A stretch of DNA of 37,495 nucleotides from Diplocarpon mali (GCA_024741835.1 JAENRP010000397.1:1-37495); one strand, 5' to 3'; shown: positions 19,664 to 29,130, numbered from the stretch's first letter. Numbers and translations are program-made. The notes: generated by a model from the letters alone, not told the origin.

Positions 19664-21400
19664 GCTCCTTTAAAGATAGCTTACCAGATTAGTCTAATCT
19701 TAGCCTTAGCAATCGGCGCCCTTTACTACTACTTTATAACTAAGGTAAGATAAGCTATATAAACTTAAGAACCAGCGCCTAAAGAGTTCATATTTATAAG
19801 CTCTATTTACAATTTAAACTAAGAGATTAATCGCTAAGAATCGGCTAAGTAAGCTGAAATTAGCTCCCTTGGCCTTAGTTCGGTACTATAAGCTAAGTAT
19901 AAAAGTAATAATAAGCTAATAGATCAAAAGCTCCTGCCTTAGTATACTAAGTTTAAAAACGTCTTTAGTCGCTAGGCCTTTGATTAGCTGCCGAAACCCA
20001 GGCTAAGGGTAGATTATAAAATTAAGCTAATAGGCAAGAACAACTTGATAATCGAACCCTTCTATTACCTTATTAATAAATAGCTCTTAAAGGTCAAGAG
20101 CTATATTCTTAAGAACCTATATAAAGGATTTATTAAAGCTTCGAGTTCCTCCTAGGCAGCCCTAATCCTCTTTATTAGGAAAGCTAATAGCTCTTTACGT
20201 TTATATATCGACTATTGGAAATTAAACGCCTTAATAAAGAAAGACCCCTACCTGATTCCTCTTATTAATAAGATAATAGCATATATATCGAAAGCTTGTA
20301 TTTTTATAAAAATCAATATATAATAAGCCTTTTACTATATTCGCATATTAGCTAACGCTAAGGACCTGATTACCTTTCGCATGCGTTATAAGACCTATAA
20401 ATATAAGGTTTTACTATTTGGGCTGATAAATAGGCCTGCCACCTTTTAGTAGTTTATTAATAATATTCTTTTTAACCACTTTGACGATTTCTACTTTACC
20501 TACTTAAATGATATTCTAATCTATTTAGAAAACTCCTTTAATTATAAGATTTATATTAAGAAGATCTTAGGAATTCTCTAATGCTATAGCCTTTAAGCAG
20601 ATATTAAGAAAAGCAAGTTTAAGGTTATTAAGACTAGGTTCCTAGGGTTTATTATTAGAGTTTATAAAATTAAAGTAGACTTTAATAAGGTCTTAGTTAT
20701 TTAGGAGTAGAAATACGCTAAGAATGTACGTAGTATATAGAGCTTCTTAAGGTTTTATAACTTTTATTAAAGATTTATTTAAGGCTATAGTTATATCTGC
20801 CGACCTTTAATAGCTCTTATAAGGAATATTCCTTTTAATTTTAATAACACTTATAAAGAAGCTTAGGAAACTCTGCACTTAAGCCTTTAAATAACCCCGA
20901 TTTTATACTATTATTACCCTTAGAAGTAGACAAAGCTTGAGACTAACGCCTTCGACGGCGTAGTCGCTAGCGTACTCTCCTAACTCTAGGAAGATGATAA
21001 CTACCACTTAATTAGGTACTTTTTAAAGACTATAAATAACGCTAAGCTAAATTACCCTATTTATAATAAGGAGCTCCTAGCGATTTTTAAATCGTTTTAC
21101 TAATATAAGGCAGAGCTACTTAAGGCTTAGAAAATAGTATATATATATATATAGATTATAAAGCCTTTAAGTACTTTATAATAATTAAGGACTTAATAGC
21201 CTAGTAGGCTTATTAAGCGGAGTTCTTTGCTAATTTCAACTTCCTTATTATATATTAAATAAGTATAATAAATACGCTAGCTAATATACTCTTATATTAA
21301 GACCAAGAGCTAACCCCTCTTAAGGCTAGGAAACGAGCTTTATGCCATTAGTAGCTCTTACCTAACGATAAGCTCTCTATAGAAGTACTCGCTACTAGAG
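19664..21400 (+). pseudogene. pol: G2 pol: RT and RNase H part
   Basis: Resumes after the GAAAC duplication. The RT N-terminal region with ENNLIIEP-type text is around 20035-20060. The conserved FIRKANSSLRL..DY.KLNALIKKD segment is around 20170-20250. RTFRMRYKTYKYKVLLFGL-type text is near 20375-20430. The catalytic box Y-L-N-D is at 20501-20512. The RNase H/tether region continues to the SDGVVASVLSQ-like text near 20950. Ty3/gypsy order (RT before integrase) is clear. Broken by many stops. Confidence 0.83.
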
Positions 21401-21408
21401 GCGATTCT

Positions 21409-21476
21409 ACTCCTAGGCCTAGCCTATAAGTAACTTTAGCGCAGATCGATTCCACTCCTAGGCCTGGCCTATAAGT
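21409..21476 (+). repeat. two palindromic units 45 bp apart, RNase H-integrase linker (G2)
   Basis: Cores 21409-21431 and 21454-21476, the second keeping GGCCTGGCCT. In the pol frame both read D-S-T-P-R-P-[SG]-L-stop-V. The frame continues straight into the integrase start. Confidence 0.92.
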
Positions 21477-21499
21477 AACGATTGCGCCAATCGCGCTAA

Positions 21500-22790
21500 T
21501 AGAGGCACTTGCTAACCTAACGTCTAAGGTTAAGTACGATATGGCGAACTACTACGTTATTAATAAGGTCATTTAAGCTAATAAGACCTCCTTTAAGCTA
21601 TAGAAGTTCCGAGACAAAGCGCAGAGCTATAGCTTTAACTATAAACTCAGCTAAGGCAAACTCTTCTTCCAAGGTAGACTTATTATATTATCTTAACCTT
21701 CTGAACTGCAAATAGCCCTAATTTATTATATATATAAGTAACCTTGCGTTATATATACTAGAATTAGGAAAATAAGACTTCTAATAAGAAGAAAATACTA
21801 TTAGAAAAGCCTTAATAGTAATATCGGCACTTATATCTAAAACTATTATTATTTAAGAATGAAAGCTTATTATAATAAAACCCTAGGTTTCTTATAACCC
21901 TTGCCAATTCCCGAATAAGCTTATTAACACTTAATAATAGATTTTATAAAGCTTTTGCTTAACGAACTTAGTTATAATTTTACCCTTATAATTATCGATA
22001 GGTTATTAAAGAAGGCAGTTTTAATTCTATACTATAATTTGGTTAATGCAAAAGGCCTTATAAAGTTGTTTTTAATTTATTAAATATGCTATTTTAGCAT
22101 ACTTAATTCGATTCTATTAGATAGAGGCGCCTAATTTGTCTTTTCCTTTTAGAAAGAACTCTATTAGATACTAAGTATAAAGGTTAAGCTAACTATAGCC
22201 TATAACCCTAATGTTAATAGCTAAATTGAGATTATAAACTAGTACTTAAAATAACGCCTTAGACTGTTCTACTTATACTATTAAGATAATTAAAGTTGTC
22301 TTTTGCCTTTAATAGATATTGCCTAATTGACCTTGCTTTACAAATCCCTAGGGTAAATTTCCCCTTTCTAAGTGCTAAACAACTATAAAGCTCGCTTCTC
22401 TTAGAATTTAATTAACCTAAAGCCTCTATAGATAGCAACTAAGAGAGTAAATTGTAAAATAGCACTTTGCATAGCTACTAGAGCTTAAAAAGTGGTCTAA
22501 TTCGCTCAATTATCTCTCTAAGCATAATAGGCTAAAATAAAACGGCTTGCAGACCTCTATCGCCAGCCAGTTGATTAGACTATAGGAGATAATATACTAA
22601 TTAGTATTAAAAACTAGAAGCTCAATCGGCTGAGTCGGAAGCTCTTTAATAAGTAGTACGGCCTAGTGAAAGTACTAGAAAAGTTAAGAGAAAGCTAGAA
22701 GCTACAATTGCCTGATTCGCTCTATTCGATCTACCTTATATTCTACTCCCACTTATTGCGTAAATACGTTCCTAACCCTTTACTAGGCCA
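21500..22790 (+). pseudogene. pol: G2 integrase remnant
   Basis: DDE-type integrase of the gypsy element. The zinc-binding N-terminal region is around 21680-21830. The catalytic core starts near 21940, with the first Asp codon GAT at 21950-21952 in a L-I-I-D-F-I context, followed by a FTLIIIDRLLKKAV-like strand. The later core carries IAYNPNVNSQ-type text around 22195-22215, where the usual T-D-G-Q segment is mutated. Stops at Gln and Trp codons. Confidence 0.8.
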
Positions 22791-22829
22791 AGCTTAAGAA
22801 CCTCCTACCCTAATTAAAGTACTACTAGA

Positions 22830-23010
22830 ATAAAAGGAATAGGAAATAGAAGAAATAATTAGATCTTATATTTAAGCTAGAAAGCTTAAATATTAGATTA
22901 AGTGGAAAGGAGCTAATAAAGACCTCGAATAGTACCTATGCTCTAATGCTATAATAGCGCTATATACTATTTGAGATTTCTATCTAAAGAACCCTTAAGC
23001 TAAGGGGCCA
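22830..23010 (+). pseudogene. G2 chromodomain remnant
   Basis: C-terminal targeting module of chromoviral integrases. In frame: E-I-E-E-I-I-R-S-Y-I-Q-A-R-K-L-K-Y, then a stop, I-K-W-K-G-A, and D-L-E followed by a stop where Trp is expected, then a helical tail with KGPLRALL. The chromodomain pattern (VEEIL...Y.V.W.G....TWEP) is recognisable. Chromodomains of this class bind methylated histone H3K9 and steer insertion into heterochromatin, consistent with the stacked layout here. Confidence 0.82.
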
Positions 23011-23096
23011 CTAAGGGCGCTATTAAGCTGGCTTAAGTCATATAACAATAGAGTTGACGATTGTAGGAACCTAAAGGACAATACGCCTATAGATAC

Positions 23097-23114
23097 AACT
23101 GCGCAGGCGCAGTT
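23097..23114 (+). other. conserved 18-bp perfect hairpin next to PPT (G2)
   Basis: AACTGCGC-AG-GCGCAGTT, then TTTCAAA and the G run. Same arms as 12140-12157 in G3; only the two loop bases differ in orientation. Confidence 0.78.
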
Positions 23115-23121
23115 TTTCAAA

Positions 23122-23130
23122 GGGGGGGGG
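23122..23130 (+). promoter_or_regulatory. polypurine tract of G2
   Basis: Nine G, then TAG, then the 3' LTR at 23134. Places the element on the plus strand. Confidence 0.85.
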
Positions 23131-23133
23131 TAG

Positions 23134-23380
23134 TATTACAGCCGTATTATATATATAGTTATATTACGTATTATATCGAAGTTAGGTGTACGCTAAGGTA
23201 GCAAGGTGGCTAGATCACGTGCACGCTAGTAAAGCACTTCTACTTATTCTGAAGGAGCTCTATATAAAGACTCTCTCTTCTTCATCTTTTCTTTTCCATT
23301 ATATAGCATACCTCTTGAGGTAATACAGTCAGCGTTATTCGATTCTCGCCCTTCTGTACGCTCGAGAGTAAGTCGTAACA
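23134..23380 (+). repeat. 3' LTR of G2 (247 bp)
   Basis: Least mutated LTR of the family: keeps CTGTACGCTCGAGAG and the AGTCGTAACA end, TATATAAAG, and CATCTTTTCTTTTCC. Immediately followed by the GTTCG duplication. Confidence 0.95.
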
Positions 23381-23385
23381 GTTCG

Positions 23386-24100
23386 CATAGACACCCTTTG
23401 CATATTTATAGTAATAGTAGCTGCTAAGGACCTTAAATGCAAATAGTATAATATTAAAAATGCATTTACTAAAGCGATTATAAAGGAACGGATTTTTCTC
23501 TCCCGACCTAATAGTATTCCTATATACGCTAGCCACTCTCTTTATATACTCTGCAGTATCTATAGGCTTAAATAATCAGCTTATAATTAGAACCTCTTAT
23601 ATAGCTCTATTCTAGTAGAAATAGGATTTATTCAAAGCCTAGCTAACCTTTATCTATTTACCTATATTAAGTATAGAATCAAGTTACTATTATATATTAA
23701 TAATATTACTATAGCTGCGAAAACAACCACTTAATTAGATTGGTTCTTTATAACTATTTAAAAAACGTTTTAATACTAAGGATCTAAAGGGAATTTATAA
23801 GATCCTTAGCATCTGCGTTATAAGGAACCGCTTTACTTAAGAACTCTAGTTGGATTAAGAGCAGTATATTAAGAAGATCCTAAACTAAATAGGACTCTTT
23901 ACTTATACTCCTAACTTTAAGCCAAAGCGTACTCTAATCGAAGGAAAGTATAATAAGTTAGAGCTTACTAATAAAAATAAGTAAAGAGGAGATCTAAAGA
24001 AGTATTAATAAGATATTAAAGCGATTATATATACTATAGTATATATAAGATCAGATATCGCCTTTATTACTAGGCAATTTAATTAGAACCTAAAGGATCC
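23386..24100 (+). pseudogene. C1 reverse transcriptase, C-terminal piece
   Basis: Continues the copia RT after the G2 insertion: IDTLCIFIVIVAAKDLKCK, then a stop, then KNAFTKAIIKERIFL and a YRLK-stop-SA segment (the GLKQS box). The catalytic Y-x-D-D box reads Y-I-N-N at 23693-23704, both Asp codons changed to Asn. C2 shows the same loss at 33561-33572. Confidence 0.85.
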
Positions 24101-24179
24101 GACGATTTAATATAAGAATGCAATTAAGCGACTTAAAATATACCTTCGATTGATAATCATATAAAAGGTAAGATATAAA

Positions 24180-24695
24180 CTAATAAAATATATAAGCGCA
24201 AAGCTTAAGGTATATACCGATTCCGATTAGGCAAATATAAAAGGTCAGAAAAGTATATCTAGAAGCATAGTAGTACTATATAGTAGACCTATATTATAAG
24301 AAAGTAGGAAGTAGAAATCAATAGTTATTATAAGTACTAAGGCCGAATATATATTAATATTATTAAATTATAAGTAAGGATTATAAATCGCTTAAGTTTT
24401 AAAAGATATAGGTTTTATTAAGTATATTAGATAAGATAGGAACTATATTAATCTTTAAGTAGATAATATAAAGGTGATTGCATTTATAAAGAATCTATAC
24501 TTATATAAGCGATTGAAATATATTAATATTATCTACTACTTTATCTACAACCTTATTATAAAGAATAAGTTATTAATTACCTATATCCTAACTGATCAAA
24601 TAGTAGCAAATGGATTTATAAAGCTATTAAAGATAGTTGTAAAGTTTAAAGTATTTAAAGATATACTAGGATTGCAAAAGATAGTAGGGGCTTAG
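24180..24695 (+). pseudogene. C1 RNase H remnant
   Basis: Degrades the RNA of RNA-DNA hybrids during reverse transcription. TD-S-D...NIKG-KS-type text is around 24218-24260. The STTEAEY-like box is near 24335. The terminal segment is still open at 24474-24695 (73 codons), reading KYINIIYYFIYNLI and YILTDQIVANGFIKLLK, the usual copia C-terminus. The frame ends at TAG 24693-24695. Confidence 0.83.
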
Positions 24696-24709
24696 CAGGC
24701 TTAAGGACG

Positions 24710-24862
24710 ACTCTTAGGCCTATCCCGCGAGTTAGGTTATATAGTCTTATAAAGGAAAGTTTTTTTTTAAATCAACTCCTAGGCCTAGACCGCGAGTCAA
24801 GTCATATAGTCTTTTAAAGGAACGCTTTTAGGAAAATTGACTCCTGGTCCTACCCTATAAGT
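24710..24862 (+). repeat. three palindromic units 65 bp apart, C1 3' tail
   Basis: Cores at 24710-24732, 24775-24797 and 24840-24862. The full 65-bp unit is repeated, including TATATAGTCTTWTAAAGGAA after the core. Unlike every coding-region array in the window the period is not a multiple of three, which fits a position after the pol stop. Confidence 0.9.
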
Positions 24863-25001
24863 AGAGTTTGGTAATTTTAATAGAGGTTACTATTAATTAA
24901 TTATTTTTAATTTAAAGAGATATCTAAGAGTTGGATTAGCGTAAAAGGATAGTTATTATTTTCCTAATTGCAAGTCAATCGGAGTAAGGTCTAAGTAGGG
25001 G
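24863..25001 (+). other. C1 3' untranslated tail and short purine tract
   Basis: AT-rich, no coding signal. Ends AGTAGGGG directly before the LTR, the likely polypurine tract. Confidence 0.65.
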
Positions 25002-25196
25002 TATTAAGATAGGTAATATAGCTATTACTTTAATATATTATTATATAATCCTACTGCTTAATTAGTAGGATATTAATATATATATAGCTATAGGGAAGAA
25101 AGGGGTAACCTTCCTTCCTTAACTCTTACTAATATATCGACCATCGACCTTTAGAAGTTTCCCTTACCTACTGCGCCGACTCACTTAAGCTCAATA
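25002..25196 (+). repeat. 3' LTR of C1 (195 bp)
   Basis: Starts TATTAAGATAGG, ends AGCTCAATA. Same length as the 5' copy. Followed by CTCTC and resumption of G1. Confidence 0.95.
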
Positions 25197-25421
25197 CTCT
25201 CTTAAGATCTATAAACCTATAATACCTTAATATATACTCTACTAAAAGGCTTTAAGAACGTATATAGCTCCGCTTATACTAATCTTCCCCCTTTTAAATA
25301 GGTCACTATTTAGCATTAGGTCCCTTTAAACTAAACTAGATAATATAAGGAGAGTTAGTACTCGTAACCTCTAATCTTATGCCACTTAAGAGAAGTAAAA
25401 GGTTAACCGCACCTCTATTAC

Positions 25422-25483
25422 TAGGCCTTACTGCCACTAGTTCTATAGGCCTTACTGCTACTAGTTCTATAGGCCTTACTGCC
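25422..25483 (+). repeat. 24-bp tandem repeats in gag N-terminus (G1)
   Basis: Units at 25422, 25446 and 25470. Eight-codon period, in frame with the downstream palindrome. Same array as 9774-9835. Confidence 0.75.
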
Positions 25484-25552
25484 AACCCTAGTCCTAGAGA
25501 TATTCTCCCTCCTAAGCTTAGTTAAGAAGAAACCTCCCTTAGTACAGATTCT

Positions 25553-25575
25553 ATTCCTAAGCCTAGCCTATAAGT
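25553..25575 (+). repeat. palindromic 23-bp unit, gag site (G1)
   Basis: ATTCCTAAGCC then TAGCCTATAAGT, flanked by GATTCT and AGATTC. The first position has also mutated. Confidence 0.85.
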
Positions 25576-26819
25576 AGATTCTCGAAATACCCTATTACTA
25601 TCGATTGAAGTTAAAGAAGAAGATATACTCTCTTTAATAACATCTACCCTTACTATATCGGCCCCTCTCTTTTCAGCTACTTAATAGGCCGAAATCGCAA
25701 ACCTTATTAGCGCTGCTATAGCCGCTACTCTTTAAAATAATACTACTGCCCCTTCTTCTTTAAGTGCTAGCCCTTAGAATATTCGGTCCCTTACCGCCGA
25801 CTTACTACTTCCCTTAGACTACTACCTCTTAATTATCCGACCTTTAATCTTAGCCGTCGACCTTTATCAGATTAAGTACCTTTAAACCTATTTTAGCAAC
25901 TACTAAGGCAAAATCACTTATAACGCTTAAAAGATAGCTATAGAAGTATTTATTTAAAAGTACTTAAGCAACTTCACTTTAAAAGAGGATTAGATCACTA
26001 CCTACTTTAAGTATATAATAAGTAAAGCTTAAAACCTAATCTTATAATATATAGATCCTATCTTTACTAATAAGTTTATATATACTACTAATATCCTTAA
26101 GGTCTTAAATTAAAGGTTCTTTAACTATAATTATATTTAATCTATTAAGCTTAAATATAATAGGCTAACTATAGGTTTAATATTATATAATAAGTTCTAA
26201 TCTAAGTTTATTACCCTTATTATAGCTAATAAGGTCGATTAGTCTTGCTAGTTTAATAACATTTATAAAAAGGTCTCCTTAGCCTTAAAGAACGACCTTT
26301 GAGTAGAAAAGTATAAAATAAATAATAATTATACTACTTTAAATAAGTTCTTAGCTATAGCGGACTATAAGGCCTGTAATATTAAGTTAAAAGAAGCCTA
26401 TAACGCTTGATAAATCGCCTTTACTATCGCATTCTCCCCCTCGAAGGACTGCATCCCTAGCATATTAAAAAGGGAGTTATAGAGACCTATAGCTATAACT
26501 ACCTCCTTAGCTCGCTGCACTTATTCCCCCTTGCTAGCGGCCTATTAAGAAAGGTCTACTAGCCTAAAGCCATCGTCTAGTCTCTACTATAATTATAAAG
26601 CCCTTAGTTACTATGCGATAGACTGCCTTAAGCTAAAGAAGTAAGGCAAGTTTATAATAGCTAAAGTTAAAATAGAAAACGATCTACTATTAAGAAACTG
26701 CTAAGCTATAGTAAAGACTCCTACTATAGTATAGGTTATAATTTATAAAAAGACTTAGATTTTAATTCCTACCTATTAATAGGCGGCCGCTAGTTCTTAA
26801 TTCCTATAGAACTAGCTTA

Positions 26820-28418
26820 AAATAGATCATTTATTAAAATAGTTACCTATATTAATAATAGAGCTAATATTTTTAGTATTATTAAGACGTCTTTAGCATA
26901 CTAGCTCCCTTAAAGACTTAAGGTAAAGTTTATTAAACTACTTAAACCGATTACCCCTATTAGCTATAATAGCCTTAAAGGAGAAACTATTCGATTCGCC
27001 GTCTTATTCACCCTTATAATCGATAAGCGATAAATAAACTTCCCTTTCCTAATTATAAGCTTAAAAGCAACTAACGTTTTAATTAGTAGGAAGTTCCTAG
27101 AGTACTATAACCTTAAACAGTCCTACAAAAGGGGGAAAAATAGTATCTCTTAGCCTAAGGATATGCCTATCGTCCCTTACTTTAATCGATATATATTAAT
27201 CGATCTCTTATAGCTAATAAAACCCTTAATAGCCTAGCAAGATATCGATTGTTAAGCAGCTATAATAGATGCTAAGGACAAAGACTTAAGAATGTCCTAA
27301 GCCTAGCTCTTTATACTAGCAAGTAATAACGCTTCGAATTCTACTCCTAGGCCTAGCCTGCGAGTAATAACTGTGAACTCGAATTCCACTCCTGGGCCTA
27401 GCCTGCAAGTGTCCTTTTATAAACCTAAGGATAGCAGTTTCTTTAAAGACTTAAAAAGAGATCTGAACTATATAAAGAAGGCCTTACTAAGAGTACTAGA
27501 CCCCTTGCTCCCTCTTTTAATAAAAAGGAATGCTCCTTTAAAGACGGCTTGCCAAATTAGCCTAATTTTAGCTTTAGCAATTAATGCCTTTTACTACTGC
27601 TTTATAACTAAGGTAAGATAAGCTATATAAACTTAAGAACCGGCGCTTAAAGAGTTTATATTCGTAAGCTCTATTTACAATTTAGATTAAGAGATTAATT
27701 GCCGAGAATCGGCTAAGCAAGCTGAAATTAGCTCCCTTAGCCTTAGTTCGGTGCTGCAAGCCAAGTATAAGAGTAATAATAAGCTAATAGACTAAAAGCT
27801 CCTGCCTTAGTACGCTAAGTTTAAGAATGTCTTTAATCGCTAGGCCTCCGATCAGCTATCGGAAACCAGGCTAGGGGTAGATTATAAAATCGAACTAATA
27901 GGCGAGAATAACTTAATAATCGAATCCTTCTACTGCCTTACTGATAAATAGCTTTTAAAGGTCAAGAGCTATATTCTCGAGAACTTATACAAAGGATTTA
28001 TTAAAGCTTCGAGTTCCCCTTAGGCAGCTTTAATCCTCTTTATTAGAAAAGCTAATAGCTTTTTACGTTTATGCGTTAATTATTAGAAACTAAACGCCTT
28101 AATAAAGAAAGACTCTTACCCGATTCCACTTATCGATAAGATAATAGCATATATATCAAAAGCTTATATTTTTATAAAAATCGATATATAATAAGCCTTC
28201 TACTATATCTGCATATTAGCTAATACTAAGGACCTAACTACCTTTCGCACGCGTTATAAGACCTATAAATATAACGTTTTGCCATTCGGGCTAATAAATA
28301 GGCCTACTACCTTTTAAAGGTTTATTAATAATATTCTCCTTAAGCACCTTAACGATTTCTACTCTACCTACTTAGATAATATTCTAATCTACTTAGAAAA
28401 CTCCCTTAACTATAAGAT
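26820..28418 (+). pseudogene. pol: G1 pol remnant: protease and RT, truncated by C2
   Basis: The protease active site at 26854-26865 reads N-N-R-A, D-S-G-A with three mutated residues. The KATNVLISRKFLEYYNLK hallmark is near 27067-27125. The linker has two palindromes (27343-27410). An 82-codon open piece follows (27373-27621: FFKDLKRDLNYIKKALLRVLD and on). RT motifs then run through LILFIRKANSFLRLCVNY (about 28030-28085) and NVLPFGLINRPTTF (about 28272-28315) to the catalytic box Y-L-D-N at 28369-28380. Sequence ends at the C2 insertion point. Confidence 0.85.
27343..27410 (+). repeat. two palindromic units 45 bp apart, PR-RT linker (G1)
   Basis: Cores 27343-27365 and 27388-27410. The second reads T-P-G-P-S-L-Q-V in an open frame that continues into RT. 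Confidence 0.92.
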
Positions 28419-28421
28419 TGT
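28417..28421. repeat. target duplication ATTGT, left of M2
   Basis: ATTGT recurs at 28921-28925. The five bases straddle the G1/C2 border: AT is G1, TGT is the first three bases of the C2 LTR. Confidence 0.93.
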
Positions 28422-28506
28422 TGTTATGCAGAAAATAGGCTAAATATGCTAGTACGCGCCCTAAGGTGTGGATTCATATTTTGGCCGAGCGGTATTATAT
28501 ACGACA
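28422..28506 (+). repeat. 5' LTR of M2 (85 bp)
   Basis: TGTTATGCAG...TATATACGACA. Its own ends form a 9-bp inverted repeat of the TGTYRTGCA type. Confidence 0.9.
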
Positions 28507-28835
28507 GTTATAAGCCCTATAAGCGCAGCGATAAATCTTTTCGCATTCCTCTTGCGCGAGGTTTAGCTGACGTTTCTCGCTTTAAAGTTCTACTAGTAAA
28601 CCACTTTTCAAAGAATTCGGCAATGATTATACTCGGTTTCGACTGCATCGATAGAAGTTTCGATAGATTTGAGTAAAACGACCTCTAATGTATAGCCGAA
28701 GAAAAATGCATTCCGGCCCTTCTAACTACCTATTTTCTACTGGCTTAGCGGTTTATGCGCTATATCTACGCTACCACAGACTGGGCTAGTACTTAGGCCG
28801 CCGGAAAAACTGTTCTTCCGGCGACCTAGGGGGTG

Positions 28836-28920
28836 TGTTATGCAGAAAATAGGCTAAATATGCTAGTACGCGCCCTAAGGTGTGGATTCACATTTTGGCC
28901 GAGCGGTATTATGCACGACA
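28836..28920 (+). repeat. 3' LTR of M2 (85 bp)
   Basis: TGTTATGCAG...TTATGCACGACA. Also matches the 13968-14052 end of M1 on the opposite strand. Confidence 0.9.
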
Positions 28921-28922
28921 AT

Positions 28923-29117
28923 TGTTGAGATAGGTGATATAGCTATCACTCCGATGTATTATCATATGACCTTACTGCTTAATCAGTAGGATATTGATAC
29001 GTATATAGCTATAGGGAAGAAAGGGGTAACCTTCCTTCCTTAACTCTTACTAATATATCGACTATCGACCTTTAGAAGTTTTTATTACCTATTGCGCCGA
29101 CTTACTTAAGCTTAATA
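28923..29117 (+). repeat. 5' LTR of C2 (195 bp)
   Basis: Starts with the unmutated TGTTGAGATAGG and ends AGCTTAATA. Confirms the 195-bp length and the TGTTGAG/CTCAACA ends. Confidence 0.95.
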
Positions 29118-29130
29118 GGTTATAAGCCTT
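29118..29130 (+). promoter_or_regulatory. PBS of C2 (initiator tRNA-Met half molecule)
   Basis: GGTTATAAGCCTT, two transitions from GGTTATGAGCCCT. Confidence 0.72.

Larger units (their letters stand above)
8495..23380 (+). mobile_element. G2: complete chromovirus-type gypsy element, split by G3
   Basis: Span 14,886 bp. About 7.09 kb without G3 and its duplication. Both LTRs are 247 bp (8495-8741 and 23134-23380). Order: LTR, self-priming PBS, leader repeats, gag, protease, linker palindromes, RT, RNase H, palindromes, integrase, chromodomain, hairpin, G-rich purine tract, LTR. Flanked by GTTCG. It provides the reference for the uninterrupted gypsy layout when G3 is removed. Confidence 0.95.
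4117..25196 (+). mobile_element. C1: Ty1/copia retrotransposon, split by G2
   Basis: Total span 21,080 bp. Without G2 and one duplication copy it is about 6.19 kb. It has two 195-bp LTRs, an initiator-tRNA half-molecule PBS, gag with knuckle, protease, an unusual in-frame palindrome array, integrase, RT and RNase H in the copia order (integrase before RT), then a 3' tail with three more palindromes and a short purine tract. It is flanked by the CTCTC duplication. It inserted into the leader/gag border of G1. All frames are broken by RIP-type transitions. C2 (28923-34181) is a second copy and shows the uninterrupted RT. Confidence 0.95.
25330..26670 (+). pseudogene. gag: G1 gag remnant
   Basis: Same gag as G2. 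N-terminal 24-bp repeats are at 25422-25483 (GLTATSSI in frame). One palindromic unit is at 25553-25575 in the context D-S-I-P-K-P-S-L-stop-V-D-S. The capsid segment (about 25840-26390) is readable as long pieces such as RFFNYNYI and KKVSLALKNDL broken by Gln-to-stop changes. The knuckle at 26584-26625 has C-to-Y and H-to-Y changes with only the last Cys intact. Gene start uncertain. Confidence 0.82.
3167..28418 (+). mobile_element. G1: chromovirus-type gypsy element, interrupted by C1 and truncated by C2
   Basis: Pieces are 3167-4116 and 25202-28418. It joins cleanly across C1: CCTTCTCTC at 4108-4116 continues as TTAAGATCT at 25202, exactly as the uninterrupted G2 reads at 9545-9560. Order: 5' LTR, self-priming PBS, leader, gag, protease, linker with two palindromes, RT up to the YLDD box. 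RNase H, integrase, chromodomain and 3' LTR are not in the window because C2 inserted just past YLDD. The five bases before the LTR are TTATC (3162-3166). RIP-mutated throughout. Confidence 0.9.
28422..28920 (+). mobile_element. M2: TRIM-type miniature LTR retrotransposon, 499 bp
   Basis: Two 85-bp direct terminal repeats (28422-28506 and 28836-28920) start TGTTATGCAG and end ACGACA; they differ at three positions, all transitions. GTTATAAGCCCT (28507-28518) abuts the left repeat and matches the initiator tRNA-Met half-molecule primer site used by the copia family. CCTAGGGGGTG (28825-28835) abuts the right repeat as purine tract. The core shows no convincing protein. Flanked by ATTGT. GC content and CpA frequency are visibly higher than in its hosts. 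It needs proteins from another element to move. Confidence 0.88.

Noticed and set aside
23282..23536. 84-codon minus-strand frame
   Set aside because: Crosses the G2 LTR/C1 RT junction on the antisense strand.
28446..28676. 76-codon open frame in M2
   Set aside because: Begins inside the 85-bp LTR and passes over the primer site. A chance frame in DNA that escaped RIP.
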